This document shows positions 36,651 to 47,799 of a stretch of 64,000 nucleotides of DNA, one piece after another. Made by a program: the position numbers and the translations under genes. Under the pieces are notes generated by a model that worked only from the letters and a program-made list of their open reading frames with translations, made no database searches and was not told the origin of the DNA. Each line of letters begins with the position of its first letter. The stretch's first letter is position 1. This stretch comes from Sandaracinaceae bacterium (GTDB lineage Bacteria; Myxococcota_A; Polyangia; Polyangiales; Houyiibacteriaceae), in NCBI GenBank assembly GCA_020633075.1, contig JACKEI010000002.1, positions 434,001 to 498,000 of the forward strand, in the 5' to 3' direction.

Positions 36651-38302
36651 GCGCGCTCCGCGCCGAGCGGCCGGTGGGGCCACGCTTCGACCTGCGCGCC
36701 CAGCGCGGTGAGGCGCGGCTCCACGCGCGCGGGCCTACGCCGCTCGCGCTCGGGTCCTTGCGCGCGCTGGAGCTCGTCGCGGGGGACATCGGCAGCACGC
36801 TGGACCTGCGGCACGGCGCCGTGGCGCTCCGCAACCGCCGCACTCACGCGGTGAGCGTGCTGGTGTCGCTCGACGTGGTCGCCGTGGAGCACGCGCTCCG
36901 CGCGCTGGGGGTGGCCGCGGACCTCCACTGCGGGCCCGGCGCAGGGGCCTTCGGGCTGACCCTCTCCACGGGCAGCGGGCCGGTGGACTGTGAGGTGCGG
37001 GCGCGCGTCATCGACGACGCGCTGGTCCTGCGGCTGACGCGGTTCGCTTCGCTGCTGCCCCGCGCGGACTTGGCGGAGGTGGTGCGTGAGGCGCTCCGAC
37101 CGGTGGAGGCCGCCACCTGGTCGAGCGTACGTCCACTGCGCGTGACGCGCGTGTCGGAGGGCCGGGCGCTGCGCGTGACGTCGCCGCACATCGTCGAGGC
37201 GCTCCTCACCGCGAGCTTCGCGACGGGGGGGTGGCGGCTCCCGCGCACGGGCGGCCTCTCTGGACACGTGGCGTGGAGCTCCGCCGGCCACGGCCATGGG
37301 GCGGTGCTGACGCTCGCAGCCACGCTCGACCCGGACGGCTTCGACGACCGGGAGCCCGTAGAGCCCGAGGCCGAGCGGCCGCACGATGCGGCTCGTGTCG
37401 CGCTCGGGCAGCTCCTGGCCGGCGCCCCCTATGACGCCTTGGACGCGGATCGCGCTGCAGCGCAGCTCGAGACCTACCTCGCGGCCGAGCCGTCGCCAGT
37501 CATGCGGGCAGACGCTGTGGTCACGCTGGCGGAGCTGCTGCGGTCCTCGGAGCTCACCGGGCCCGTCAGCCGCGCGGAGCAAGACGCGCTCGTCAGAGGC
37601 CTCGGGGTGCGGGCGCTGGCGCTCGCGGGGCGCAGCCCGGACATCGCGAGGCGCGTGCTGGCCCTCGCCGAACAGAGCGCGTCGCCGTCGGATGAGTCGC
37701 TCCTGGCCGCCGTGCTGGCGGCGCCGCTGCCCGCCGCGCAGCAGGCCGCGCTGGTCCTCACGGCCGTGCCGCAGCTGGCGCGCACGGCGCCCGCGCGTGC
37801 GCGTGCCTGGCTGGAGCGCGTGCGGCCCTTCGCGCCGGACCTCTCGGTGCTCCGCGCGGCGGAGGCGGCCCTGCTGGCCACCGAGCGCCCAGCGAGCGAG
37901 CGCCCAGAGTCCCTCGCGCGGAGCCACGAGAGGGCCGCGGAGGCGCTCGCCGGTGAGGGGCACGCGGCGCGCGCGGCGGAGGCCTTCGCCGGGGCGGCCC
38001 GCGCGTACCAACAGGCGCGCGACGCGCAGGCGGCGGCACGCTGCTGGGTGGCCTGCGTGTCGTCGGTGCCGGGTCACACCCTCGCCCTCGAGTGGGTCGC
38101 GCCAGGCGCCGCCGCGCTGCAGCTCGCCGGCCGCACGCAGGACGCCATCGCGCTGCTCGCCACGCTCCTGGTACGCGACGTCGACGCCGACGACCGAGAC
38201 GCGCTCGGCGCCGCGCTCGACGCTGCCCAGCGCTTTCATCAGGGACTCCCGGCTACCCTCGCGGCCCCAGAGCTGTTTGCGGCACGGCGCCGCGAGCTCT
38301 GA
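36647..38302 (+). CDS. large helical-repeat protein coupled to the TPR gene
   Basis: Protein of 551 residues. The first 230 residues alternate short strands (DIGSTLDLRHGAVALRNRR, VEVRARVIDDALVLRLTRF) and show no recognised domain. From about 245 on it is Ala/Leu/Arg-rich and helical, ending with TPR-like hairpins (AAEAFAGAARAYQQARDAQAAARCWVACV, then LAGRTQDAIALLATLL). It lacks signal peptide and membrane helices. The GTG start overlaps the previous stop (GTGA). The pair has no identifiable function. Confidence 0.7.
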   Translation: MSALRAERPVGPRFDLRAQRGEARLHARGPTPLALGSLRALELVAGDIGSTLDLRHGAVALRNRRTHAVSVLVSLDVVAVEHALRALGVAADLHCGPGAGAFGLTLSTGSGPVDCEVRARVIDDALVLRLTRFASLLPRADLAEVVREALRPVEAATWSSVRPLRVTRVSEGRALRVTSPHIVEALLTASFATGGWRLPRTGGLSGHVAWSSAGHGHGAVLTLAATLDPDGFDDREPVEPEAERPHDAARVALGQLLAGAPYDALDADRAAAQLETYLAAEPSPVMRADAVVTLAELLRSSELTGPVSRAEQDALVRGLGVRALALAGRSPDIARRVLALAEQSASPSDESLLAAVLAAPLPAAQQAALVLTAVPQLARTAPARARAWLERVRPFAPDLSVLRAAEAALLATERPASERPESLARSHERAAEALAGEGHAARAAEAFAGAARAYQQARDAQAAARCWVACVSSVPGHTLALEWVAPGAAALQLAGRTQDAIALLATLLVRDVDADDRDALGAALDAAQRFHQGLPATLAAPELFAARRREL

Positions 38303-38328
38303 CCCGGGCGCGCCTGGGGCGGCGGGAC

Positions 38329-39918
<1,590 letters not shown>

Positions 39919-40076
39919 CAGGGCCGGATGCTAGGGCGCGCGTGCCTCTGTGTGAACGCAATTGTTCCCGCTGCGTCACGCCGACGCTGTTGGCGCGGGA
40001 CCAGAGGGAGCGCCTGCGAGCGGCTACGCCTCCCGGCACGTCGTGTGCGCGGGAAGGCCCGCAACCCGCGAGCCGC

Positions 40077-40664
40077 TCACGGAGCGGGCGTCGTGATGGC
40101 CAGGAAGCGCGGGTCGGCGTGGAGGCTCGCGAGGTCGCCGTCCTCGCGGGCTCGCGCGAGCCAGCGTGCACCGTCGACGCCCGCGCCCTGCAGCACGGCC
40201 AGCTGTGCCAGCGCGCGCGCTGGCTGGCCCGTCAGCGCGTAGGCGCACGCGACGTTGTAGCGAGCGCTGGTGCGCGCCGGGTCCACCTGCACGGCGAGCT
40301 CCCAGAAGCGCAGGGCCCGCGCGTAGTCTCCTTCTCTGTGAGCGCGCAGGCCGCCGCGATTCAGCATGTCGGCGACGGAGCTCGGGGAGGTCTCGCACGA
40401 CGCGACGAGCTCCGCCGCGCTGGCGCTGGGGAGCGTGCCGCGTGCCGCGGCCGACAGCACCTGCCGGCGCGCACGTCCGGCCAAGGCCGCGCTCGGGTCG
40501 CGGGTGCAGCCAGGGGTGACCGGGACGAAGCTGGGCAGGTCCACCGCAGTAGCCGCTGGCGTGGGGCTAGGAGCTTGGGCGGACGCCGTGGCAGCGAGCA
40601 CCAGACCTGCGAGCAGGGCACAGCACAGCTGGGGCGTTCGAAACATGAGACGGTGGCGTGGCAT
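40077..40664 (-). CDS. secreted TPR-like protein
   Basis: Protein of 195 residues with a cleavable signal peptide (RLMFRTPQLCCALLAGLVLAATASAQA, cut near ASA-QA). The mature domain has two Cys and a C-terminal TPR-like segment reading NRGGLRAHREGDYARALRFWELAVQVDPARTSARYNVACAYALTG. ATG 40664 follows AAGGAG ten bases upstream, whereas GTG 40733 would prepend a non-signal leader. It is probably periplasmic; its function is not known. It is 158 bases from the upstream DUF2254 gene. Confidence 0.75.
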   Translation of the reverse strand: MPRHRLMFRTPQLCCALLAGLVLAATASAQAPSPTPAATAVDLPSFVPVTPGCTRDPSAALAGRARRQVLSAAARGTLPSASAAELVASCETSPSSVADMLNRGGLRAHREGDYARALRFWELAVQVDPARTSARYNVACAYALTGQPARALAQLAVLQGAGVDGARWLARAREDGDLASLHADPRFLAITTPAP

Positions 40665-40781
40665 TCGGGCTTCTCTCCTTGGGCGAGCCTGTAGGGGGAT
40701 AGTGGCGCGGCGCGCTCCATCGATCACGGGCACTGCTCTGACGGCGGCTGCGCCTCTCGTGCGTTGGGGACGAGCGGACGT

Positions 40782-41402
40782 TCAGCCACGCGAGGGGCTC
40801 CGACGCGTCCTCGACCACCATTGTCCGGCGCTCATGGTCAGCAGCGCGCCGCCGGCCGCGAGCGCCATGTCCTTGTGGGCGTCCCAGGCGTCGCCCTGCG
40901 CGCCCAAGAACATGGGCCCGGCGTCCGTGCTGGAGCTGACGGCGTACACCCACTCGACCAGCTCGTACAGCATGCTGGTGCCCATGATCTCGGAGACGGC
41001 GAGGTAGCGCAGCAGCAGCGCGATCCCGGGCCCCTCGGCTGGCGTGAGCGCGTGCCGCAGGACCTCGTGGAGGGGAATGACGATCAAGAGGCCGTAGGCG
41101 AAGTGAACCACGCGGTCGTAGTGGTTGCGTGACCAGCCCCAGGCGCGCCACTCGGCGAAGAGCGGGAACTCGTTGTAGCCGAAGTGGGCTCCCGCGAGGT
41201 GCAGCAGCAGGAACGCGCAGGTGGCGACGGCGGCCACGTCGGAGAGGCGGAAGCGACGGTGCGCCCACACGAGCACGGGCAGCGCGAGGACCACGAGCAC
41301 GTTCTCGGCCGCCCACAGCACGCGGTAGCGCGGCGCGATGCCCCCAGCGACCATGGCCGTCACCACGATGGCAAAGCAGAGCTCCGGGACGCGTCGCCGC
41401 AT
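40782..41402 (-). CDS. DUF2238 (YjdF-like) inner-membrane protein
   Basis: Membrane protein of 206 residues with about five helices. The DUF2238 hallmarks are visible: NHYDRVVHFAYGLL (near 92-105), SMLYELVEWVYAV (near 143-155), and FLGAQGDAWDAHKDMALA (near 165-182), with acidic, His and Trp residues clustered between helices. The family is found in many bacteria and is uncharacterised. It lies 117 bases upstream of the secreted TPR-like gene, both on the minus strand, and is divergent from acs. Confidence 0.9.
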   Translation of the reverse strand: MRRRVPELCFAIVVTAMVAGGIAPRYRVLWAAENVLVVLALPVLVWAHRRFRLSDVAAVATCAFLLLHLAGAHFGYNEFPLFAEWRAWGWSRNHYDRVVHFAYGLLIVIPLHEVLRHALTPAEGPGIALLLRYLAVSEIMGTSMLYELVEWVYAVSSSTDAGPMFLGAQGDAWDAHKDMALAAGGALLTMSAGQWWSRTRRSPSRG

Positions 41403-41501
41403 GGCGCTTGGGTAGCACGGATTCCGGCGCCACGGGCTCGTCCTCGCAAGCGCGGGCGCGGGCGTCTCGCGCGGTTCTCACGCCTGCTCGGATGTGCTCT
41501 C

Positions 41502-43466
41502 ATGTCCGCCATGAGCGACTCCCGCATCACCAGCGTCTCGACCGAGGCTCGCGTCTTCCCTCCACCGGCTGCCTTCGCGGCCAGCGCCCGCATCGGGTCG
41601 CGGGAGGCCTACGACGCCGTGTATGCCCGCAGCATCCAGGAGCCCGAGGCGTTCTGGGCGGAGCAGGCCCAGAGCTTCCACTGGTTCACCCCGCACGAGC
41701 GCGTGCTCGAGTGGCAGGCCCCTCACGCCAAGTGGTTCGTGGGCGGGACCACCAACCTCGCCTACAACTGCCTCGACCGCCATCTGGCTGGCCCACGCGC
41801 GGACGCCACGGCCATCGTCTTCGAGGGCGAGCCCGGCGACGTGGTGCGCTACACCTACCGCGAGCTGCACGCGGAGGTCTGCCGGCTGGCCAACGCGCTC
41901 ACCCAGCTGGGCGTGGTGGCGGGGGACCGGGTGGGCATCTACATGGGCATGGTGCCCGAGGCCGCCATGGCGATGCTGGCCTGCGCGCGTCTCGGGGCCG
42001 TGCACACCGTCATCTTCGGGGGCTTCGCGGCCGAGGCCATCCGTGACCGCTTGAACGACGCGGGCGCCAAGGTGGTGCTCACGCAGGACGCCGCCTGGCG
42101 CCGTGGCGGGCAGGTGCCGCTCAAGGCGCAGGTGGACCGTGCCCTGGCCGACGTCCCGAGCGTGGAGCACGTGGTGGTGCTGCAGCGCATGGCGGAGGCG
42201 CCCGCGCTGGGCGAGCGCGACTACGACTGGCGCACGCTTGTGGCCGCGCAGTCCGCCGAGCACGAGGCGCCGGCGCTGGACGCCGAGCACCCCCTCTTCA
42301 TCCTCTACACCTCCGGCACCACCGGTAAGCCCAAGGGGGTGCTGCACAGCACGGGGGGCTACATGGTGGGCACCGCGCTCACCACCCGGCACGTGTTCGA
42401 GCTGCGCGACGACGACGTCTACTGGTGCACGGCGGACGTGGGCTGGATCACCGGCCACAGCTACGTGGTGTATGGGCCGCTGTGCAACGGCGCGACCGTG
42501 ATGATGTACGAGGGGGCGCCCAACCACCCGGCCCCCGACCGCTTCTGGGAGCTCATCGCCAAGCACAAGATCAGCATCCTGTACACGGCGCCCACGGCCA
42601 TCCGCGCGTTCATCAAGTGGGGGGACGAGCACCCGCAGCGCCATGACCTGAGCTCGCTGCGCCTGCTCGGCACGGTGGGCGAGCCCATCAACCCCGAGGC
42701 GTGGATGTGGTACCGCGAGGTCATCGGCGGGGAGCGCTGCCCCATCGTGGACACGTGGTGGCAGACGGAGACGGGCGGGATCATGATGACGCCGCTGCCC
42801 GGGTCCATCCCGGCCAAGCCGGGCTCCTGCTGCCTGCCCTTCTTTGGCGTGTCGCCCAAGATCCTGCGCGACAACGGCGAGGAGGCCGAGCCCAACGAAG
42901 GGGGCCTCCTGGTCATCGACAAGCCCTGGCCCAGCATGCTGCGGACCATCTGGGGCGACGACGAGCGCTTCCGCGCGACGTACTTCTCGCGCTTCGAGGG
43001 GAAGTACTTCACGGGGGACGGCGCGCGCCGCGACGCCGACGGCTACTTCTGGGTCATGGGCCGCGTGGACGACGTGGTGAACGTGGCCGGGCACCGCTTG
43101 GGCACCGCCGAGGTGGAGAGCGTCCTGGTGGCGCACGAGGCCGTGGCCGAGGCCGCGGTGGTGGGGCGTCCGGACGAGCTCAAGGGGCAGGCCTTGGTGG
43201 GCTTCGTCACGCTCAAGGGCGGCGTCACCGCGACGGAGGAGCTGCGCGCTGCGTTGATCGACAAGGTCAGCGCCGACATCGGGAAGTTCGCGCGGCCCGA
43301 CGCCGTGATCTGGGCCGACGCGCTGCCCAAGACGCGCAGCGGGAAGATCATGCGTCGCCTGCTCGCGCGGCTGGCGGCCGGCGAGACCGAGCTGGGTGAC
43401 GTGACCACGCTGGAGGACGCTGCGGTGCTGGCGTCGCTGCGCGACCGCGAGGGCGAGGACGAGTAG
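41502..43466 (+). CDS. acs: acetyl-CoA synthetase
   Basis: AMP-forming acetate-CoA ligase of 654 residues (cytoplasmic), activating acetate to acetyl-CoA via an acetyl-adenylate. The full length fits the family. Core motifs include LYTSGTTGKPKGVLHSTGGYM, the acetate-binding region NPEAWMWYREVIGGERCPIVDTWWQTETGG, YFTGDGARRDADGYFWVMGRVDDVVNV, and the C-terminal PKTRSGKIMRRLLARLA with the Lys that undergoes reversible acetylation in the family. Starts ATG 41502 or ATG 41511 (three codons later) are equally possible. No acetylase gene is nearby. Confidence 0.97.
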   Translation: MSAMSDSRITSVSTEARVFPPPAAFAASARIGSREAYDAVYARSIQEPEAFWAEQAQSFHWFTPHERVLEWQAPHAKWFVGGTTNLAYNCLDRHLAGPRADATAIVFEGEPGDVVRYTYRELHAEVCRLANALTQLGVVAGDRVGIYMGMVPEAAMAMLACARLGAVHTVIFGGFAAEAIRDRLNDAGAKVVLTQDAAWRRGGQVPLKAQVDRALADVPSVEHVVVLQRMAEAPALGERDYDWRTLVAAQSAEHEAPALDAEHPLFILYTSGTTGKPKGVLHSTGGYMVGTALTTRHVFELRDDDVYWCTADVGWITGHSYVVYGPLCNGATVMMYEGAPNHPAPDRFWELIAKHKISILYTAPTAIRAFIKWGDEHPQRHDLSSLRLLGTVGEPINPEAWMWYREVIGGERCPIVDTWWQTETGGIMMTPLPGSIPAKPGSCCLPFFGVSPKILRDNGEEAEPNEGGLLVIDKPWPSMLRTIWGDDERFRATYFSRFEGKYFTGDGARRDADGYFWVMGRVDDVVNVAGHRLGTAEVESVLVAHEAVAEAAVVGRPDELKGQALVGFVTLKGGVTATEELRAALIDKVSADIGKFARPDAVIWADALPKTRSGKIMRRLLARLAAGETELGDVTTLEDAAVLASLRDREGEDE

Positions 43467-43470
43467 GGCC

Positions 43471-45921
43471 CTAGTCCAGCCCGTCGAACTGGTCGCGCTC
43501 GGGCTCGGTCAGCGCTCCCGCGTCCTCCCAGCTGTCCCAGTCTTCGTCGCTGGTGACCACCGTGGAGAAGGGCAGGCGCCCGGGGGTGCCGGGGATGGCG
43601 CGGTGCTCGGGGGGCCCGCCCCCGCGCCGGAAGCGGAAGTTGGCGAGCTCCGAGAGGCCGTACTCGAGCGCCGCTTGGTCCATGCGCCCACGCTCACGCA
43701 TGTGCCGCATGAGGCGCGCCATGCGGTCGCGCATGGACGGGCCCAGGCGTCCCTGGGCGTAGTAGCTGTGCATGCGCTTGGGGGCCGGCAGCACGCAGGC
43801 GAGGAAGGCGCTCTCGGCCGGGCTCAGCTCGTCGGCGTCGCGGCCGAAGTAGTACCTGGCGGCGTGCCGGATGCCGTAGACGCCCGGACCGTACTCGATG
43901 ATGTTGAGGTACAGCTCGAGCAGCTTCTTCTTGGTGAGGGCCGTCTCGAGCCACCAGGTGAGCAGCGCCTCTTGCACCTTGCGTGCGAGCGTCTTCTCCC
44001 GGTTCAGGAACAGGTTCTTGGCCAGCTGCATGGAGATGGTGCTGGCCCCGAGCACGAAGCGCCCCTCGCGCAGGTTGCGCACGAGCGCGCGCTCCACGCT
44101 GAGCATGGAGAAGCCCGTGTGGTTGAAGAAGCCCGCGTCTTCGTGCGCCAGCACGGCGTGGATGAAGTAGGGGCTCATGGCGTGGATGCTGACCCAGTTG
44201 GCCGTGCCGGGGCCGGTGGTCATGGAGAACATGGTTCCGTCCGGCTCCTGCACCTCGTGCCGGAAGGGCGCCTGCACGCGCCGGAGGTCCGCCAGCGCGG
44301 GCACCGACACGAACTCGCAGCCGTCCGAGACCTCCACGCGTAGCGCGGTCGCCTCCAGGTCGCGCGAGTCCACGCGCAGCGACGCCACCCCTCCGAGCTC
44401 ACCGGACCAGCTGAAGCCACGCAGCTCGCCCAAGAGGTCCTCGGGGACCGCCCGCATGACCACGTCGCAGGGCGTCGCGTTCATGGAGGCGCGCACGTTG
44501 ACGGCGTAGTGCTCGTCGTCCAGCTCGAGAGTGCCGCCCACGCGCGCCTCGGCCTCGCCCACGCGCAGCGTGCCGCGCGTGATCTCGAGGCGCCGCTCGA
44601 GGGGCATGAAGTAGGCGTTGCCGGCCGCGGAGACGTTGATGTCGAACACGGGGACGGGCGCGATCCGCGGCGACGACACGGCGGCGTCGGACAGCGTGAC
44701 GTCTCCCTCGAGCGCCAGGCGTGCGGGGCTCTCGGCCTCGATGCGCAGGTGCCCCGACAGCGTGGCGCGGTCGGCTTCGTACCAGGGGACGTCGGGCAGC
44801 AGGGGCGCGACCAAGGCCAGGCTGATGCCTTCGAAGGTGGCGTGACCCTCGCCGCGCAGCTCTTCCGGCGACACGCGCACGTCCCACTCGAGCGAGCCCT
44901 CGCCCGAGGGTTGACCACTGCCGCGCAGCCGCAGCCAGCCGCCGTCTTCCGCCAGCACCTCGGCGTCCAGGTTGTCGATGCGCACGGCGGGGCGGCCCAG
45001 CCCGTGGGTCTCGAGGTCGACGTCGTGGATCACCAGCCGCACGTCGGGGGCGAGACGTCGCAGCCAGCGTTCCGCGGCGTCGTCGCGCTCTTCATCGTCT
45101 CCACTGGGGTCGCCGCGCGACGGCAGCAGCGCCACGACGGCGGCGCGGACGCGGTCCAGGAAGCGGGCCGCAGGGGGCGCGGTGTCGTCGGCTGGCGCGT
45201 CTTGCAGCGAGGCGTCCTCCCAGACGATCTGCCCGCCGCTCACCTCGGCGTCCGCCAGCGTCCAGCCCGCGTGCCCCCGGTAGAGGTGTGCGCGCGCGCC
45301 CAGGAGCACGGAGCTGCCGGCGATGTCGGGGTCACCCTCGAGGCGGGTGGCGCCGAGCTCCAGCCGCGCCCCGTCGAGGCGGATGTCCGCCTGGCTGGTA
45401 CGCACCAGCAGCCCGTGCGCGTCGCGCCACGTGATGTCGGCGTCGCGCGCCTCGAGGACCGGCGCGTGCCCGCCTGCCTGGCGTGTGGCCGTCACGTCGG
45501 AAGCGGCCGTACCCGCTGCGTCGCTCCGCAGCGCCCGCGAGAGCACCGCGTTGAGGTCGCCCCGCGACGAGTCCACGGCGACGCGCGCGCCTCGGACCTG
45601 CACGTACTCCACGGCGGCGGCGCCGCGCGTGGCGAGCGCCAGCAGCTGCCCGCGCACCCCGACGGCGTCCAGGTGCACGTCCAGGCCACCGCTGGCGCTG
45701 GCGATGTGGACGTCGCTGAGCACCACGCCGCGCACACGCAACGACGCGCCTCCCACCGTGGTGGTCACACCCAGGCGAGCGCTGAGCGCGCGCTCGGCCC
45801 GCTCGCGCACGACACCGGGGGCCACGCCGAACCACAGGATCAGCGCGCACAGGGCGGGGGCGCCGATGGCGGCGCCGCGCAGGAGCTGTTGTCGTCGGGT
45901 GGCCATGGACGCTCGAGCCAT
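43471..45921 (-). CDS. peptidoglycan glycosyltransferase (GT51) fused to AsmA-like N-terminal domain
   Basis: Protein of 816 residues. An N-terminal membrane helix (about 17-36) is followed by a 530-residue region of short beta-strand segments (GVVLSDVHIASASGGL, VRLVIHDVDLETHGLGRPAVRIDNLDAEVL, ALEGDVTLSDAAVS), the rhythm of AsmA/TamB-like lipid-transport grooves. The GT51 domain (about 575-725) has the catalytic Glu594 in AHEDAGFFNH, then GASTISMQLAKNL (625-637), RKVQEA and KLLELYLNIIEYG. It polymerises glycan strands from lipid II. There is no transpeptidase domain. It is convergent with acs and downstream of pyrG. Confidence 0.85.
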   Translation of the reverse strand: MARASMATRRQQLLRGAAIGAPALCALILWFGVAPGVVRERAERALSARLGVTTTVGGASLRVRGVVLSDVHIASASGGLDVHLDAVGVRGQLLALATRGAAAVEYVQVRGARVAVDSSRGDLNAVLSRALRSDAAGTAASDVTATRQAGGHAPVLEARDADITWRDAHGLLVRTSQADIRLDGARLELGATRLEGDPDIAGSSVLLGARAHLYRGHAGWTLADAEVSGGQIVWEDASLQDAPADDTAPPAARFLDRVRAAVVALLPSRGDPSGDDEERDDAAERWLRRLAPDVRLVIHDVDLETHGLGRPAVRIDNLDAEVLAEDGGWLRLRGSGQPSGEGSLEWDVRVSPEELRGEGHATFEGISLALVAPLLPDVPWYEADRATLSGHLRIEAESPARLALEGDVTLSDAAVSSPRIAPVPVFDINVSAAGNAYFMPLERRLEITRGTLRVGEAEARVGGTLELDDEHYAVNVRASMNATPCDVVMRAVPEDLLGELRGFSWSGELGGVASLRVDSRDLEATALRVEVSDGCEFVSVPALADLRRVQAPFRHEVQEPDGTMFSMTTGPGTANWVSIHAMSPYFIHAVLAHEDAGFFNHTGFSMLSVERALVRNLREGRFVLGASTISMQLAKNLFLNREKTLARKVQEALLTWWLETALTKKKLLELYLNIIEYGPGVYGIRHAARYYFGRDADELSPAESAFLACVLPAPKRMHSYYAQGRLGPSMRDRMARLMRHMRERGRMDQAALEYGLSELANFRFRRGGGPPEHRAIPGTPGRLPFSTVVTSDEDWDSWEDAGALTEPERDQFDGLD

Positions 45922-46062
45922 CGACGCCGGAGCGCCATGTAGGCGAGCGGAGTATGGGGGTAGATGGCGGCCCGAGAAAGGTTCGCCTCTGATACGCCCC
46001 TCACCGGCCCCTTCTTCCCAAGGGAGGCGCCGCCCTCGGACCTACGCGCCGCAGCGCGCAGC

Positions 46063-47727
46063 TCAGGCCTCGACGCTGGCGGGCGTGGACGCGCTGGTGT
46101 GCGCCCCGTCACGCGTGTCGCGTTGGGCCACGGCGGCCCCCACGAAGCGGGTGAACAGGGGGTGGGGCTTGAGCGGCTTGCTCTTGAACTCGGGGTGGAA
46201 CTGGCACGCGACGAAGTACGGGTGCTTGGGCAGCTCCACCATTTCCACGAGGTGCTTGTCCGGCGAGAGACCGCTCAGCACGAGGCCGTCGGCCTCCAGC
46301 TTCTCGCGGTGCTGGTTGTTGACCTCGTAGCGGTGGCGGTGACGCTCGCTGATCTCTTCGGTGCCGTAGATGCTGGCCGCGATGGAGCCGGGAGCCAGCG
46401 TGCAGGGGTAGCTGCCGAGGCGCATGGTGGCGCCCTTGTCCTTCACGCCGCGCTGGTCCGGCATGATGTCTACCACCAGGTGCGGCGCGTCGGGGTCGAA
46501 CTCCGCGCTGTTGGCGCCCTCCAGGCCCGAGACGTGCCGGGCGTACTCGATGACCGCCATCTGCATGCCGAGGCAGATGCCGAAGAAGGGGACCTGGTTC
46601 TCGCGGGCGTATTGGATCGCGCGGATCTTGCCCTCCGTGCCACGGTCGCCGAAGCCCCCCGGCACGAGCAGCCCGTGGTGCTTGGACAGGACCGCGGCGA
46701 TGTCGCCGCTCTCGAGCTCTTCGCTGTCGATGTAGGTGAGGTCCACCTTCACGTCGTTGGCGATGCCGCCGTGCACCAGCGACTCGTGCAGGGACTTGTA
46801 GCTGTCGCGCAGGTGGACGTACTTGCCGACCACCGCGATGGAGACGCGCCCGCGCTCGGGCGCCACGACGGCCTCCGAGATGCGCTTCCAGGCGCTCAGG
46901 TCCGGCTCGCGGGTCCAGATGTTGAGCCGCTCGCACAGCTGCTTGTCCAGCTTCTGCGCGTGCAGCACGATGGGCAGCTCGTAGATGTTCTTGACGTCCG
47001 GCGCGGCGATGACGGAGGCGACCGGGACGTTGCAGAAGTGCGCGATCTTGCTGCGCAGCGACTGGGGCAGGTCCTGCTGCTCCACGCGGCAGACCAGCAT
47101 CTCGGGCTGGATGCCGAGGCCCAGCAGCTCCTTCACGGAGTGCTGCGTGGGCTTGGTCTTGAGCTCTCCGGCCGCCGTGATGTACGGGATGAGCGTGACG
47201 TGCACGGAGATGGCGTTCTGCGGCCCCTCTTCCACCTTGATCTGGCGCACGGCCTCGAGGAAGGGGAGGGACTCGATGTCACCGACGGTGCCGCCGATCT
47301 CCACGATGGCGACGTCCACGTTGTTGGTGGCCTCGCGCACGCGCGCTTTGATCTCGTCCGTGATGTGCGGGATGACCTGGATGGTGGCGCCCAGGTACTC
47401 GCCGCGGCGCTCCTTCGAGATGACCGCGTCGTAGATGCGGCCGGTGGTGAAGTTGTTCGCCCGGCGCATGGTGGCCGAGGTGAAGCGCTCGTAGTGACCG
47501 AGGTCCAGGTCGGTCTCGGCGCCGTCGTCCGTGACGAAGACCTCGCCGTGCTGGTAGGGCGACATGGTGCCGGGGTCCACGTTGATGTACGGGTCCAGCT
47601 TCATGTTCGTCACGCGCAAGCCGCGTGCCTCCATGAGGGCACCCATCGACGCGGCCGTGAGGCCCTTGCCGATAGAACTAACAACTCCGCCCGTGACGAA
47701 GATGAACTTGGTGTGTCTCGCGTTCAT
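46063..47727 (-). CDS. pyrG: CTP synthase
   Basis: Enzyme of 554 residues making CTP from UTP, ATP and glutamine. The synthetase half (about 1-265) opens with KFIFVTGGVVSSIGKGLTAAS and contains MKLDPYINVDPGTMSPYQHGEVFVTDDG. The class I glutaminase half (about 290-540) has the nucleophile Cys in FFGICLGMQMAV, and His-Glu in ACQFHPEFKSKP near the end. All hallmark residues are present. Its own promoter seems to lie in the 72-base gap after dinB. Confidence 0.98.
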   Translation of the reverse strand: MNARHTKFIFVTGGVVSSIGKGLTAASMGALMEARGLRVTNMKLDPYINVDPGTMSPYQHGEVFVTDDGAETDLDLGHYERFTSATMRRANNFTTGRIYDAVISKERRGEYLGATIQVIPHITDEIKARVREATNNVDVAIVEIGGTVGDIESLPFLEAVRQIKVEEGPQNAISVHVTLIPYITAAGELKTKPTQHSVKELLGLGIQPEMLVCRVEQQDLPQSLRSKIAHFCNVPVASVIAAPDVKNIYELPIVLHAQKLDKQLCERLNIWTREPDLSAWKRISEAVVAPERGRVSIAVVGKYVHLRDSYKSLHESLVHGGIANDVKVDLTYIDSEELESGDIAAVLSKHHGLLVPGGFGDRGTEGKIRAIQYARENQVPFFGICLGMQMAVIEYARHVSGLEGANSAEFDPDAPHLVVDIMPDQRGVKDKGATMRLGSYPCTLAPGSIAASIYGTEEISERHRHRYEVNNQHREKLEADGLVLSGLSPDKHLVEMVELPKHPYFVACQFHPEFKSKPLKPHPLFTRFVGAAVAQRDTRDGAHTSASTPASVEA

Positions 47728-47765
47728 CGCGGTCGTCTTCTCCGATTCGTGCCCAGGTCGGGCCA

Positions 47766-47794
47766 GCTATACTCTAGCGGTGTCGGCAAGTCAC
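47766..47794 (-). promoter_or_regulatory. candidate pyrG promoter
   Basis: On the minus strand GTGACT (47794-47789) is separated by 17 bases from TATAGC (47771-47766), four of six at each element. The initiation point would fall about 30 bases before the pyrG start codon, leaving room for GGAGAAG as ribosome site. The pattern is reasonable but untested. Confidence 0.4.
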
Positions 47795-47799
47795 GCGCC

